In this document: piece by piece, positions 1-8,475 of the stretch
How positions within the stretch are numbered: position 1 is the stretch's first letter
Layout of the letters: each line of letters opens with the position of its first letter
DNA from: Asanoa hainanensis
GTDB taxonomy: Bacteria > Actinomycetota > Actinomycetes > Mycobacteriales > Micromonosporaceae
Length of the DNA stretch: 64,000 nucleotides
Direction: 5' to 3'
Assembly: GCF_900188485.1 (NCBI RefSeq)
Contig: NZ_FZPH01000001.1
Location: 248,001-312,000, forward strand
Position numbers and translations under genes: made by a program
The notes under the pieces: model-generated
Databases searched by the model: none
What the model was told of the DNA's origin: nothing
What the model saw: the letters and a program-made list of their open reading frames with translations, nothing else

Positions 1-750
1 GGCGCAGGCGGCGATGCCGAGCCGGCCGGAGTCGAGGGCCCGCAACGCGATGCCGAACCCGGTGCCTTCGTCGCCGACGAGCCGGTCGGCGGGCACGCGG
101 ACGCCGTCGAACGCGATCTGTGAGATCGGCGAGGCGTGCAGGCCCATCGTGCGCTCCGGCGCCTGCGGCACGATCCCCGGCGTGTTGGCGTCGACCAGCA
201 GGCAGGAGATGCCGCCGGCGCCGGGGCCACCCGTGCGGGCGAACACGTTGAAGAAGTCGGCGTCGTGCGCGTGGGTGATCCACGCCTTGGTGCCGTCGAC
301 CACGTACGCGTCGCCGTCGCGGACCGCCTTCGTGCTCAGCGACGCCGCGTCGGAGCCACCCTGCGGCTCGGAGAGGCAGTAGGCGCCCAGCAGCTCGCCG
401 CCGAGCATGTCGGGCAACAGCTTGCGCTGCTGCTCGCTGCCGGAGCTGGCCACCGGATAGCAGGCCAGGGTGTGCACGCTGACGGCCTCGGCGGCGACCA
501 GCCAGCGCGACGCGAGGATCTCCAGGACCTGGAGATACACCTCGTACGGCTGCCCGCCGCCACCGACCTCCTCGGGGTACGGCAGGCCGAGCAGCCCGGC
601 GCGGCCCAGGGTGCGGACCAGCTCGCGCGGGAACTCCTTGCGCGCCTCGTATTCCGCCGCCCGGGGCGCGAGCTCGCGGTCGGCCAGCTCGGTGGCGAGG
701 TCCAGGAGATCTCCGGCTTCCTCGGTGGGCAGGATGCGGTCGATGGTCAT
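1..750 (-). CDS. Acyl-CoA dehydrogenase, N-terminal part (cut by window edge)
   Basis: The reading frame starts at the ATG whose first base is 750 and runs off the left edge, giving about 250 residues with no stop. Visible acyl-CoA dehydrogenase features are an N-terminal helical segment, the stretch YCLSEPQGGSDAAS (FAD/substrate-binding region of the middle beta domain) and the KAWITHA segment that follows it. The family oxidises acyl-CoA thioesters at the alpha-beta bond, using FAD and passing electrons to ETF; the C-terminal helical domain with the catalytic Glu lies outside the window, so substrate length cannot be judged. Its ATG overlaps the TGA of the M24 peptidase gene as ATGA, so the two are probably translationally coupled. 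Confidence 0.9.
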   Translation of the reverse strand, partial: MTIDRILPTEEAGDLLDLATELADRELAPRAAEYEARKEFPRELVRTLGRAGLLGLPYPEEVGGGGQPYEVYLQVLEILASRWLVAAEAVSVHTLACYPVASSGSEQQRKLLPDMLGGELLGAYCLSEPQGGSDAASLSTKAVRDGDAYVVDGTKAWITHAHDADFFNVFARTGGPGAGGISCLLVDANTPGIVPQAPERTMGLHASPISQIAFDGVRVPADRLVGDEGTGFGIALRALDSGRLGIAACA

Positions 751-1850
751 AGTTCGGCCAACTCCGTGGGTGTGGTGTTAAGGACGTCTACGCCCCCGTC
801 GGTGCAGACGACGATGTCTTCGATGCGGGCGCCGTGCCGGCCCGCGAGGTAGATGCCCGGCTCGATCGAGAACGCCATGCCGGGCTCCAGGGGCCGGTCG
901 TTGCCGGCCACGATGTACGGCTCCTCGTGCCCGTCGAGGCCGATGCCGTGCCCGGTGCGGTGCAGGAACGCGGGCCCGTAGCCGGCGTCGGCGATCACGT
1001 CGCGGGCCGCCGCGTCGACCTGGGCACAGGTGACACCGGGACGCACGGCGGCGACCGCCGCGCGCTGGGCGGTGTGCAGCACCGCGTACCAGGCGGCCAC
1101 GTCGGCCGGCGGTGCACCGACCACATAGGTGCGGGTCGAGTCGGAGCAGTAGCCGGACGGCATCGTGCCGCCGATGTCGACCACCACGGGCTCGCCGGCC
1201 CGGATCACCCGGTCGGAGAGGGCGTGGTGGGGGCTCGCGCCGTTGGGCCCGGACGCGACGATCACGAAGTCGACGGTGGCGTGCCCGGACTCGATGATCG
1301 CCTCGGCGATGTCGGCGCCGACCTGGCGCTCGGTGCGGCCCGGCAGCAGCCACTCGGCCATCCGGGCGTGCACGGTGTCGATCGCCGCTCCGGCGGCGCG
1401 CAGTGCCTCGACCTCGGCGGGCGACTTGCGCATCCGCAGCTCGTCGAGGATCTCGCCGGCCAGGCGCTGCTCGGCGGTCGGGAGGGCGGCGCGGAGGCCG
1501 AGGACGTGGGCGGCCCACATGCGGTCGCTGAGTGCTAGGACACTCAGCGGCCCGTCGAGGGCCTCGACCACGAGGGGGTACGGGCTGTCGCCGTCCTGGT
1601 GGTCGACGATCTTGAGGTGTTGGGTCGCCACCTCGGCCGCGGGCCGCTCCAACGTCGGCACCACCAGGGTCGGCTCGCCCCGGGCCGGCAGCACCAGGCA
1701 GGTCAGGCGCTCCTGGGCGTGCGCGTCGTAGCCGGTCAGGTAGCGCAGGTCGGAGCCGGGCGTGACGAGCAGCGCGTCGAGGCCGACGGCCGCGGTCGCA
1801 CGCTGGGCGGCCACGAGCCGCTCGGGTGGGTACAGCTCCGCGTTGAGCAC
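747..1850 (-). CDS. M24 family metallopeptidase (Xaa-Pro aminopeptidase-like)
   Basis: This 367-residue protein has an N-terminal creatinase-like domain (about 1-140) and a C-terminal pita-bread metallopeptidase domain. The five expected metal ligands are visible: Asp225 (VVVDIGG), Asp237 (SDSTRT), His301 (HRTGHGIGL), Glu330 (FSIEPGIY) and Glu344. The family removes N-terminal residues, often before proline, in the cytoplasm. Start is GTG at 1850. A TAAGCT -10 element ends six bases before it and overlaps the TAA of the upstream gene, so it may be transcribed from its own leaderless promoter. It overlaps the acyl-CoA dehydrogenase gene by four bases. Exact peptide specificity cannot be read from the sequence. 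Confidence 0.92.
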   Translation of the reverse strand: MLNAELYPPERLVAAQRATAAVGLDALLVTPGSDLRYLTGYDAHAQERLTCLVLPARGEPTLVVPTLERPAAEVATQHLKIVDHQDGDSPYPLVVEALDGPLSVLALSDRMWAAHVLGLRAALPTAEQRLAGEILDELRMRKSPAEVEALRAAGAAIDTVHARMAEWLLPGRTERQVGADIAEAIIESGHATVDFVIVASGPNGASPHHALSDRVIRAGEPVVVDIGGTMPSGYCSDSTRTYVVGAPPADVAAWYAVLHTAQRAAVAAVRPGVTCAQVDAAARDVIADAGYGPAFLHRTGHGIGLDGHEEPYIVAGNDRPLEPGMAFSIEPGIYLAGRHGARIEDIVVCTDGGVDVLNTTPTELAEL

Positions 1851-1856
1851 GCCTCA

Positions 1857-1862
1857 AGCTTA
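1857..1862 (-). promoter_or_regulatory. Predicted leaderless -10 (TAAGCT) of the M24 gene
   Basis: TAAGCT on the minus strand ends six bases before the GTG at 1850 and shares bases with the TAA stop (1862-1860) of the DUF4037 gene. No Shine-Dalgarno sequence can fit in that space. Confidence 0.5.
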
Positions 1863-2861
1863 ACGGTCGTTCGGGCCGAGCCCCGCACCGTTCAGCCCGC
1901 GCGCCGCGGCCCGGGCGCGTCCGACATGTGACAGCACGTCCGTGCTGTCCACCCACTGGTCGACGGCACCGGTCCTGGGTTGCCACGGCGTGAGCGCGTC
2001 GGCGAACCTCGCCGCGCCCAGGACCATGATCGGCCGGTCGTGGAACGGCCTCGGGGTGGGGTCCTCGGCGGTGCCGAAGATCTCGTTGGTGCGCTCCCCC
2101 GCCCTGGTCGCGGCTTCGAGGAGGTGGCGCTCGCGTTGGTGCCAGTCGTCGGCACCAAGGGCTGCTTGGAGGGCCGCACGCGGTGCCGTGGGGAGCTTGT
2201 CGAACGCGGTGCCGAGCCATTTGCTGTACGGCGGGTAGCGGCGCTCCAGCAGCAGGAACAGCCGCATCAGGTCGCGGGCCAGGCGGGCGGCGACGATCCG
2301 GCTGCCCAGGTCGTCGCCGAGCTCGCCGCAGCGGCCGACGAACGGCTCCTCCTGGTCGATCCTCGTCCACTGGGCGGCCACGACGTAGCGCCAGACGTCG
2401 TCCGGGTACCAGCGGAGGGCGTCGCGGGCTGCCGTGAGGCCGCCGAGGTCGTCGCGGAAGACGGCGCCGCCGGTGAACTCGGCCAGGCGCTGCGTCGGGG
2501 CCGCGAGCCAGTCGTCGGTCGTGGGGTTCGCGGGGTCCTTCATGGCCAGGCTCGCGGCGAGGTAGTCGTCGAGCGCGTCGACGGTGACGCCGATCCGCTC
2601 GCCGTGGTCGCTCGTGGGTATGCCGTGGAAGGTCTCGGGGAGCACGATTCGCTTGTGTGCTTCCGCTGCTGACTCGCGGTCCGCCACGAAGACCTGGAGG
2701 CGCGGCCCCCAGTCGTGGTCCATGGACCGTTCGGTGTCGAAGCCGAGCACGTCGGAGCCGCTGTCGACGCGGCCGGCCGCGTGCGGGACGCTTTTCAGGG
2801 CGGGCGCGACCACCTCGTCGTACAGCCGGCGACTGACCGCCAGGCCCGGCGTGAACTCCAC
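1860..2861 (-). CDS. DUF4037 domain protein
   Basis: A 333-residue protein read from GTG at 2861, which has a good Shine-Dalgarno site (CGGGAGG, about six bases upstream). The segment MDHDWGPRLQVFVA near residue 50 and later text match the DUF4037 family, which has a nucleotidyltransferase-like N-terminal part followed by helices. No function is established for the family. An ATG further upstream at 3002 would give 380 residues but would run through the divergent DUF899 gene and its promoter, so I rejected it. It lies upstream of the M24 gene on the same strand, with the two genes almost touching. Confidence 0.8.
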   Translation of the reverse strand: MEFTPGLAVSRRLYDEVVAPALKSVPHAAGRVDSGSDVLGFDTERSMDHDWGPRLQVFVADRESAAEAHKRIVLPETFHGIPTSDHGERIGVTVDALDDYLAASLAMKDPANPTTDDWLAAPTQRLAEFTGGAVFRDDLGGLTAARDALRWYPDDVWRYVVAAQWTRIDQEEPFVGRCGELGDDLGSRIVAARLARDLMRLFLLLERRYPPYSKWLGTAFDKLPTAPRAALQAALGADDWHQRERHLLEAATRAGERTNEIFGTAEDPTPRPFHDRPIMVLGAARFADALTPWQPRTGAVDQWVDSTDVLSHVGRARAAARGLNGAGLGPNDR

Positions 2862-2882
2862 GGCCGCCTCCCGTCGCGGGGA

Positions 2883-2888
2883 TAGGGT
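2883..2888 (+). promoter_or_regulatory. Predicted leaderless -10 (TAGGGT) of the DUF899 gene
   Basis: TAGGGT ends six bases before the GTG at 2895, and no ribosome binding site is present. The divergent DUF4037 gene starts at 2861, so both promoters share about 33 bases. Confidence 0.55.
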
Positions 2889-2894
2889 TGTCGG

Positions 2895-3539
2895 GTGGCC
2901 CAACCCGAGATCGTGTCCCGCGAGCAGTGGCAGACCGCCCGCGATGCCCTGCTGGTCAAGGAGAAAGAGGCTACCCGGGCACTGGACGCCCTCGCGGCCC
3001 AACGGCGGCGGCTGCCGATGGTGCGGATGCCTTCGTACGCGTTCTCAGGCCCGGGCGGCGAGGTCGACCTGCGGGACCTGTTCGAAGGCCGCTCACAGCT
3101 GGTCGTCTACCAGTTCATGGACAACGGGACCGACGACGTCTGCTCCGGCTGCGCCAGCTTCACCGACAACGTCGGCCGCCTCGAACACCTGCACGCGCGC
3201 GGCGTCTCGTACGCGGTGGTCTCGAACATGCCGTTGCGGCAGTTGCTTTCCGTGCGGGGCCGGATGGAGTGGACGGTGCCGGTGTACTCGTCACGCGGCA
3301 CCACCTTCAGCACCGACATCGGCGCCGGTGGCGGTTTCGCGCTGGCCGCGTTCGTCAGCGACGGCGTCGACGTGTTCCAGACCTACGTGACCAGCGGGCG
3401 CGGCGTCGACCGGCTCAGGTTCGACTTCAACATCCTGGACCTGACCGCGTACGGGCGGCAGGAGACCTGGGAGGACTCGCCGCTCGGCTGGCCGCAGACG
3501 GAGCCGTACAGCTGGTGGCGCCTGCACGACGAGTACTGA
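2895..3539 (+). CDS. DUF899 thioredoxin-like protein
   Basis: A 214-residue protein of the DUF899 family (thioredoxin-like fold, often called dithiol-disulfide isomerase-like). The CSGCASFTDNV segment near residue 90 is the family hallmark, a CxxC motif in the place of the thioredoxin active site; the C-terminal end has the typical LGWPQ and WWRLHDEY segments. The biochemical role of the family is not firmly known; a redox or peroxide-handling role is inferred from the fold. The GTG start at 2895 fits a leaderless transcript. The GNAT gene starts on the next base after the stop, so the two form a small operon. Confidence 0.9.
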   Translation: MAQPEIVSREQWQTARDALLVKEKEATRALDALAAQRRRLPMVRMPSYAFSGPGGEVDLRDLFEGRSQLVVYQFMDNGTDDVCSGCASFTDNVGRLEHLHARGVSYAVVSNMPLRQLLSVRGRMEWTVPVYSSRGTTFSTDIGAGGGFALAAFVSDGVDVFQTYVTSGRGVDRLRFDFNILDLTAYGRQETWEDSPLGWPQTEPYSWWRLHDEY

Positions 3540-4061
3540 GTGTTCACCGTCCGCCCCGCCGCTGTCTCGGATGTGGACGGCCTCGTCGCGCTCCTCGGCC
3601 AGCGGGCGTTCTTCACCGAGACCCTGGCCCGTCCGCCGGCGGATGGTGTGCTCCTGGTCGGCGTCTTGGACGGCCAGCCGGTCGGTGACGTGTGGGTGTC
3701 CTTCTCCCGGGCGCCGGAGGCCGAGGTCAACCGGTACCTGCCCGGTGTGCCGATGCTGGTCCACCTCGAGGTCGTGTCGGTGCTGCGGGGTCGCGGCTAC
3801 GGCACGGCTCTCGTCGGTGCGGCGGAGGACCTGGTCCGCTCTCGGGGGTATGCGCGTGTCGTGCTGGGCGTCGGCATCGACAATCCCGGCGCGCGGCGCC
3901 TTTACGAGCGGCTCGGGTACGCGGAATGGCCGCACGGTCAGATCGACACGGGCTACCACGCGACGGGCGACGACGGCGTGCGCCGGTGGCACCCGGAAAC
4001 GATCACGATGCTGGTCAAGGCCCTCACGGCTGAAAGCGGTAACCCATCCCCGGTTCCGTGA
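3540..4061 (+). CDS. GNAT family N-acetyltransferase
   Basis: A 173-residue GNAT protein. The acetyl-CoA pyrophosphate-binding loop RGRGYGTA (83-90) follows the beta-4 strand LVHLEVVSVL, and the C-terminal NPGARRLYERLGY segment is the usual helix and beta-6/7 motif. It transfers an acetyl group from acetyl-CoA to an amine; the substrate cannot be predicted. The GTG start directly abuts the stop of the DUF899 gene. Its last 38 bases overlap, tail to tail, with the 3' end of kdpE on the other strand. Confidence 0.9.
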   Translation: MFTVRPAAVSDVDGLVALLGQRAFFTETLARPPADGVLLVGVLDGQPVGDVWVSFSRAPEAEVNRYLPGVPMLVHLEVVSVLRGRGYGTALVGAAEDLVRSRGYARVVLGVGIDNPGARRLYERLGYAEWPHGQIDTGYHATGDDGVRRWHPETITMLVKALTAESGNPSPVP

Positions 4062-4707
4062 GCAGGTGCCGCGGGTGACCCGGGTCGGCCTCCAGCTTGC
4101 GGCGTAGTTGAGCCATGTACTGGCGGAGATAGTTGGTCTCCGTCTGGTACTGCGGGCCCCACACGTCCTGCAGCAGTTGCCGCTGGCTGACCAGCTTGCC
4201 CGGGTTGCGCAGCAGGATCTCCAACAGGTGCCACTCGGTCGGCGTCAGGCGCACCTCGGTGGCGCCGTCCGGTGGCTCGACCGTGTGGGCCGACAGGTCC
4301 ACGTTGAAGCCGCCCACCTTGACGACCGGGGTGGCGTCCGAGGTCGCGCCCATCCGCCGGGTGACCGCCCGGATGCGGGCCAGCAACTCGTCGACGCCGA
4401 AGGGCTTGGTCACGTAGTCGTCCGCACCCGCGTCGAGCGCCGCCACCTTGTCGGCACTGTCGGCGCGCCCCGACAGCACGATGATCGGGACGGTGGTCCA
4501 GCCCCGCAGGCCGCGGATGACCTCCGTACCCTCGATGTCCGGCAGGCCCAGGTCGAGCACCACCAGGTCCGGCGGCCGCGCGGCCGCCGACTTCAACGCG
4601 GTGCCGCCGTCGGCCGCGACATCCACGTCGTAGCCGCGGGCCCGCAGGTTGATCCGCATCGCCCGCAGAATCTGCGGCTCGTCATCGACAACCAGAATCC
4701 TGGTCAC
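4024..4707 (-). CDS. kdpE: KdpE-type response regulator
   Basis: A 227-residue OmpR/PhoB-class regulator. The receiver domain (1-115) has the phosphoacceptor Asp52 (VVLDLGLPD), the acidic pocket Asp8/Asp9 and Lys101 (TKPFG). A winged-helix DNA-binding domain covers about 130-227 and ends in the KdpE-typical TEPGMGYRF. It should act with the adjacent KdpD kinase, which classically activates the kdpFABC potassium ATPase under low K+. Its ATG overlaps the kdpD TGA as ATGA. No kdpFABC genes lie in this window, so the target operon is elsewhere or absent. Confidence 0.93.
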   Translation of the reverse strand: MTRILVVDDEPQILRAMRINLRARGYDVDVAADGGTALKSAAARPPDLVVLDLGLPDIEGTEVIRGLRGWTTVPIIVLSGRADSADKVAALDAGADDYVTKPFGVDELLARIRAVTRRMGATSDATPVVKVGGFNVDLSAHTVEPPDGATEVRLTPTEWHLLEILLRNPGKLVSQRQLLQDVWGPQYQTETNYLRQYMAQLRRKLEADPGHPRHLLTEPGMGYRFQP

Positions 4708-7700
4708 CGCCCACCACCCCGCGACGGCGGCGTGTCGTCACCGTCCGGCTCGTTCGCCCGCACCTGTCCCCTACCACCTTCGTCGGCGCCCGTTCCGGGC
4801 TCTTTGCTCGTTCTATCGTCGCTCGTTCGGGCGGCGCCTTCACCGTGACGCATACCGCGGTTCCGGCGCGGCCGGTCACGCCCACTCACGTGGCTGTCCA
4901 CCGGGTCCTTCTCTCCGCCGGCCTCAGCACCGTCGTGGTCCCGCACGGTCCCTGCCCCCTCGTCAAAGCGTGCCCGGCCCGCGTCGCCGTCGCGGTCTCC
5001 GGGGGTTCCCGCGCTCGCGTCAACGGCGCCGCTCGCGGCACCCGCGTCACCGTGAACGCCAGCATCACCACCGCCGTCGCCTACTGCCCTGTCGACATGG
5101 ACCAGGCGCCCAGCAACCGCGTCGCCGTCAGCGTCAGCTTCACCGCCGAGGTTCCCCTGGGTTTCCGCTTCCCCACCTCGGCCGCTGCTGCGCTCGGCTC
5201 CGCCTCCGCCTGCGGCGGCCGCACGGCGGACAGCGCGACCCAGCCACGAGCGACGCTCAGCGCCCGAATCGCCGTCCGCGCCTGCGGCCGCCGTACCGCC
5301 GTCAGGACTTCCATCGCCGGCCCGCGAACCAGCGCTGCCGTCACTTGCCGCGTGACGGTCGCCGTCGCCGGCAGAGTCCGTACCGCCGCCTCGGGTTCCA
5401 TGACCGCCCCCGTTTCCGGCGGCATCCCGCTCGGCCAACCGCGACGGATGCACCGGCTCGGGCACCAGCCCGCGGTCCGGCCGGGCGGGCTCACCCACCG
5501 CGAGGTCCGGCGTGGCCGCCTCGCCGAGCCGCGCCGACAGCTGCGCGTCCCGGGGCCAGCGCCGCAGCCGCTCGCGGATCGCCTGGTCGGCGAGCTCGGT
5601 CGCGCGGGTCTCGGTCGGCTCGACGTCGGCCTCCGCCGACGGGAGGGCCAACACCATCGTCAGCCCACCGCCGGGCGTCGTCTCCGGCACCAGCGAGCCG
5701 CCCATCGCCTCCGCGAGGCCCCGCGACAGCGCCAGACCGAGACCGACGCCTTCGTGGTTGGTGCGGTCACCCAGCCGCTGGAAGGGCTGGAACACCCGGT
5801 CCCTGGCCTCGTCGGGGATGCCGGGCCCGCGGTCGATCACCCGCAGCTCGACCTGCCCCGCGTGCTCGCTGGCCGTGACCGTCGGCGGCCGGTCGGAGGG
5901 GCTGTAGCGGATCGCGTTCCCGATCACGTTCACCAGGATCCGCTCCAGCAGCCCCGGGTCCGCGTGCACCAGGGGCAGATCGTCCGGCATCCGCAGGACC
6001 ACCGGCCGCGCCGGGGCGCCGAGCTCGTCCAACGCGTGCGGTACCGCCTCCTCGAGGCCCAGCGACGCGGTCACCACGCCCAGCGCGCCGGCCTGCAGGC
6101 GGCTCATGTCCAGCAGGTTCGCCACCAGCCGGCTCAGCTTGTCGAGCGACTCGTCCGCGGTGGCCAGCAGCTCGTCGCGGTCGTCCGGGGAGAACTCCAC
6201 CTCGTCGCTGCGCAGGCTGGTCACGGCGGCCTTCGCGGACGCCAGCGGCGTACGCAGGTCGTGGCTGACCGCCGCCAGCAACGCGGTGCGCATCCGGTCG
6301 GCCTCGGCCAGCGGCAGCGCCTCGGCCGCCTGCTCGGCCAGCCGCTCCTGGCGCAGCGCGACGGCGGCCTGGGCGGCGAACGCCTCGATGACCCGCCGGT
6401 CGCTGGCCTCCAGGGTGCTGCCCCGCAAGACGAGCGCGAGGTCGTCACCGATGGGCACGTCGCTCGTACCCTCGGCCGGGGTGTGGCTCGGTCCTGCCCC
6501 ATCGGTGGCGGCCACCCGCCAGGCGGTCGGGTCCCGCCGGCGCTCCGGCACGTCGACCGCGCCGGGCGCGCGCTCCAGCAACGTTACCGAGTCGAGCCCG
6601 AACATCTCGCGGAGCTGGCGCAGCAACGCCTCCAGCGGCCGGGCGCCACGCAGTACGCTGCCTGCCACGGTTGCCAGGGTCTGTGCGTCGGCACTGGCTC
6701 CCGCCGCCTCCCGGGTACGCGTGGCGGCGGTGTCGACCACGGCGCTGACGGCTATCGCGACGACGACGAAGACCGCCAACGCCAGCAGGTTCTCCGTCTC
6801 GTTGACCGTGAACTTCCGCAACGGCGGCGTGAAGAAGTAGTTGAGCAGCAGGAAGCCGGCCACGGCCGCCGCGATCGCCGGCCAGCGGCCACCCACCAAC
6901 GCCACCACGACAACCGCCAGCAGGAACAGCATCATGTCACTCGCCAGTGACAAGTTGTCGATGAACGGCACCAGGATCGCGGTCAGCGCCGGCAACCCGA
7001 TCAGCGCGACGAGAAACCCGGCGATCCGCCGGCTCCGCGACAGGGCCGCACCACCGCGCCGGAACCGCCGCCGGCCGAGGCCGATCTCCTCGTGGGTCAC
7101 CAGGTGCACGTCGATCGGCCCGGACTGCGCGGTCGTCGTCACCCCGACCCCGGCGGAGAAGATCTGCTGCACACGCCCGCGCCGGCTGGCGCCGAGCACG
7201 AGCTGGGTGGCGTTGACCCCACGGGCGAAGTCCAGCAACGCGCGGGAGACGTCGACGCCGACCACCTGGTGGTACGTGCCACCGAGGCTCTCCACCAGCA
7301 GCCGCTGCCGTCCCAGCAGGGCGGGGTCCGCGTCGACCAGGCCGTCGCTGCGCGACACGTGCACGGCCAGCAGGTCGGCACCCTTGCTCCGGGCGGCGAT
7401 CCGCGCGGCGCGGCGGATCAGCGTGTCACCCTCGCGCCCACCGGTCACCGCGACGACGACGCGCTCGCGCGCCTCCCAGGTGGTGCCGATGCCGTGTTCC
7501 TCGCGGTATCGGTCGAGCTGCTCGTCGACCTTGTCCGCGAGCCAGAGCAGCGCGAGCTCCCGCAGCGCGGTCAGGTTGCCGACCCGGAAGTAGTTGCCCA
7601 GGGCCGCGTCGATCTTCTCGGCCGGGTACACGTTCCCGTGCACCATCCGCCGCCGCAGCGCTTCGGGCGTCATGTCGACGAGCTCGACCTGGTCGGCCCC

Positions 7701-8159
7701 GCGTACGACGCTGTCTGGAACCGTCTCTCGCTGCACCACCCCGGTGATCTGCTCGACGACGTCGTTGAGCGACTCCAGGTGCTGGATGTTGACGGTGGAT
7801 AGCACGGTGATCCCGGCGTCCAGCAGCTCCTGGATGTCCTGCCAACGCTTCTCGTTGCGGGAGCCCGGGACGTTGGTGTGGGCGAGCTCGTCGACGACGG
7901 CGACCTGCGGGTTGCGGCGCAGAATGGCGTCGACGTCCATCTCGGTGAACCGCGCGCCGCGGTAGCTCATCTCCCGCCGCGGCGTGACCTCGAGATCGTC
8001 GAGCATCTCGGCGGTGTGCGGCCGCCCGTGCGTCTCGAGAAACCCGATCACCAGGTCGGTCCCCCGCCCGGCCCGCCGCTGGGCTTCTTCGAGCATGGCA
8101 AAGGTCTTCCCGACACCGGGAGCGGCGCCGAGATAGATCCGCAACTGTCCACGAGCCAT
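4704..8159 (-). CDS. kdpD: KdpD sensor histidine kinase with a long C-terminal tail
   Basis: About 1151 residues from ATG at 8159; the start matches the family opening MARGQLRIYLG. Order: N-terminal KdpD domain with Walker A GAAPGVGKT (11-19), a universal-stress-like domain, four predicted membrane helices, a GAF-like region, the dimerisation domain with phospho-His in AAVSHDLRTPL (about residue 634), and a HATPase domain ending near GGGLTMVLALP. The KdpD core in this group is typically about 850 residues. Here roughly 300 more follow, rich in Gly, Asp, Ala, Glu and Arg and predicted disordered. The tail stays open to the ATGA overlap with kdpE. KdpD senses K+ limitation or osmotic stress and phosphorylates KdpE. 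Confidence 0.9.
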   Translation of the reverse strand: MARGQLRIYLGAAPGVGKTFAMLEEAQRRAGRGTDLVIGFLETHGRPHTAEMLDDLEVTPRREMSYRGARFTEMDVDAILRRNPQVAVVDELAHTNVPGSRNEKRWQDIQELLDAGITVLSTVNIQHLESLNDVVEQITGVVQRETVPDSVVRGADQVELVDMTPEALRRRMVHGNVYPAEKIDAALGNYFRVGNLTALRELALLWLADKVDEQLDRYREEHGIGTTWEARERVVVAVTGGREGDTLIRRAARIAARSKGADLLAVHVSRSDGLVDADPALLGRQRLLVESLGGTYHQVVGVDVSRALLDFARGVNATQLVLGASRRGRVQQIFSAGVGVTTTAQSGPIDVHLVTHEEIGLGRRRFRRGGAALSRSRRIAGFLVALIGLPALTAILVPFIDNLSLASDMMLFLLAVVVVALVGGRWPAIAAAVAGFLLLNYFFTPPLRKFTVNETENLLALAVFVVVAIAVSAVVDTAATRTREAAGASADAQTLATVAGSVLRGARPLEALLRQLREMFGLDSVTLLERAPGAVDVPERRRDPTAWRVAATDGAGPSHTPAEGTSDVPIGDDLALVLRGSTLEASDRRVIEAFAAQAAVALRQERLAEQAAEALPLAEADRMRTALLAAVSHDLRTPLASAKAAVTSLRSDEVEFSPDDRDELLATADESLDKLSRLVANLLDMSRLQAGALGVVTASLGLEEAVPHALDELGAPARPVVLRMPDDLPLVHADPGLLERILVNVIGNAIRYSPSDRPPTVTASEHAGQVELRVIDRGPGIPDEARDRVFQPFQRLGDRTNHEGVGLGLALSRGLAEAMGGSLVPETTPGGGLTMVLALPSAEADVEPTETRATELADQAIRERLRRWPRDAQLSARLGEAATPDLAVGEPARPDRGLVPEPVHPSRLAERDAAGNGGGHGTRGGGTDSAGDGDRHAASDGSAGSRAGDGSPDGGTAAAGADGDSGAERRSWLGRAVRRAAAAGGGGAERSSGRGGEAETQGNLGGEADADGDAVAGRLVHVDRAVGDGGGDAGVHGDAGAASGAVDASAGTPGDRDGDAGRARFDEGAGTVRDHDGAEAGGEKDPVDSHVSGRDRPRRNRGMRHGEGAARTSDDRTSKEPGTGADEGGRGQVRANEPDGDDTPPSRGGGR

Positions 8160-8224
8160 CGCGTTCAATACTCGCGCGTCGCCGGGGTCACCCGGGCCGA
8201 TCTTGACGTGATTTCTACGCCCTG

Positions 8225-8475
8225 ATGCGCGACTCAGCGCGCACCGTGCCACGGTGCGCCAGGCGTCCGGTTCGGGCCTGGCCGGTTACGCGTCACCCAG
8301 CGCGAACCGCGCGACCGTGCGCCAGGCGTCCGGTTCCGGCCCGCCGGCTACGCGTGACCCAACGCGAACCGTGCGCCAGGCATACACTCCCGGCCCGGCT
8401 GGCTACGCGTCACCTACGCGAACCGTGCCACGGTGCGCCAGGCGTCCAGTCCCGGCCCGCTCGGCTATGCGTCAC
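8225..8475. repeat. Imperfect tandem copies of the 3' end of the adjacent 2H-phosphoesterase gene
   Basis: Four to five imperfect copies of about 55-65 bases carry the core GTGCGCCAGGCGTCCGG and GCGCGAACCGTGC. The same words form the last ~16 codons of the gene at 8465-9064 (encoding DAWRTVARFALGDA). The units downstream of the stop still partly translate as DAWRTVARFA but with frame changes, so they look like duplicated gene ends rather than regulatory repeats. They fill the space between that gene and kdpD. Confidence 0.75.

Noticed and set aside
4845-6950. A 701-residue plus-strand open frame opposite the kdpD tail
   Set aside because: It continues opposite the conserved kinase domain of kdpD and has no recognisable domain, so I kept the minus-strand reading despite the odd tail.
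8160-8252. Upstream extension of kdpD to a GTG at 8252
   Set aside because: The extension lies in the duplicated repeat tract, and KdpD proteins start at the MARGQLRIYLG segment.
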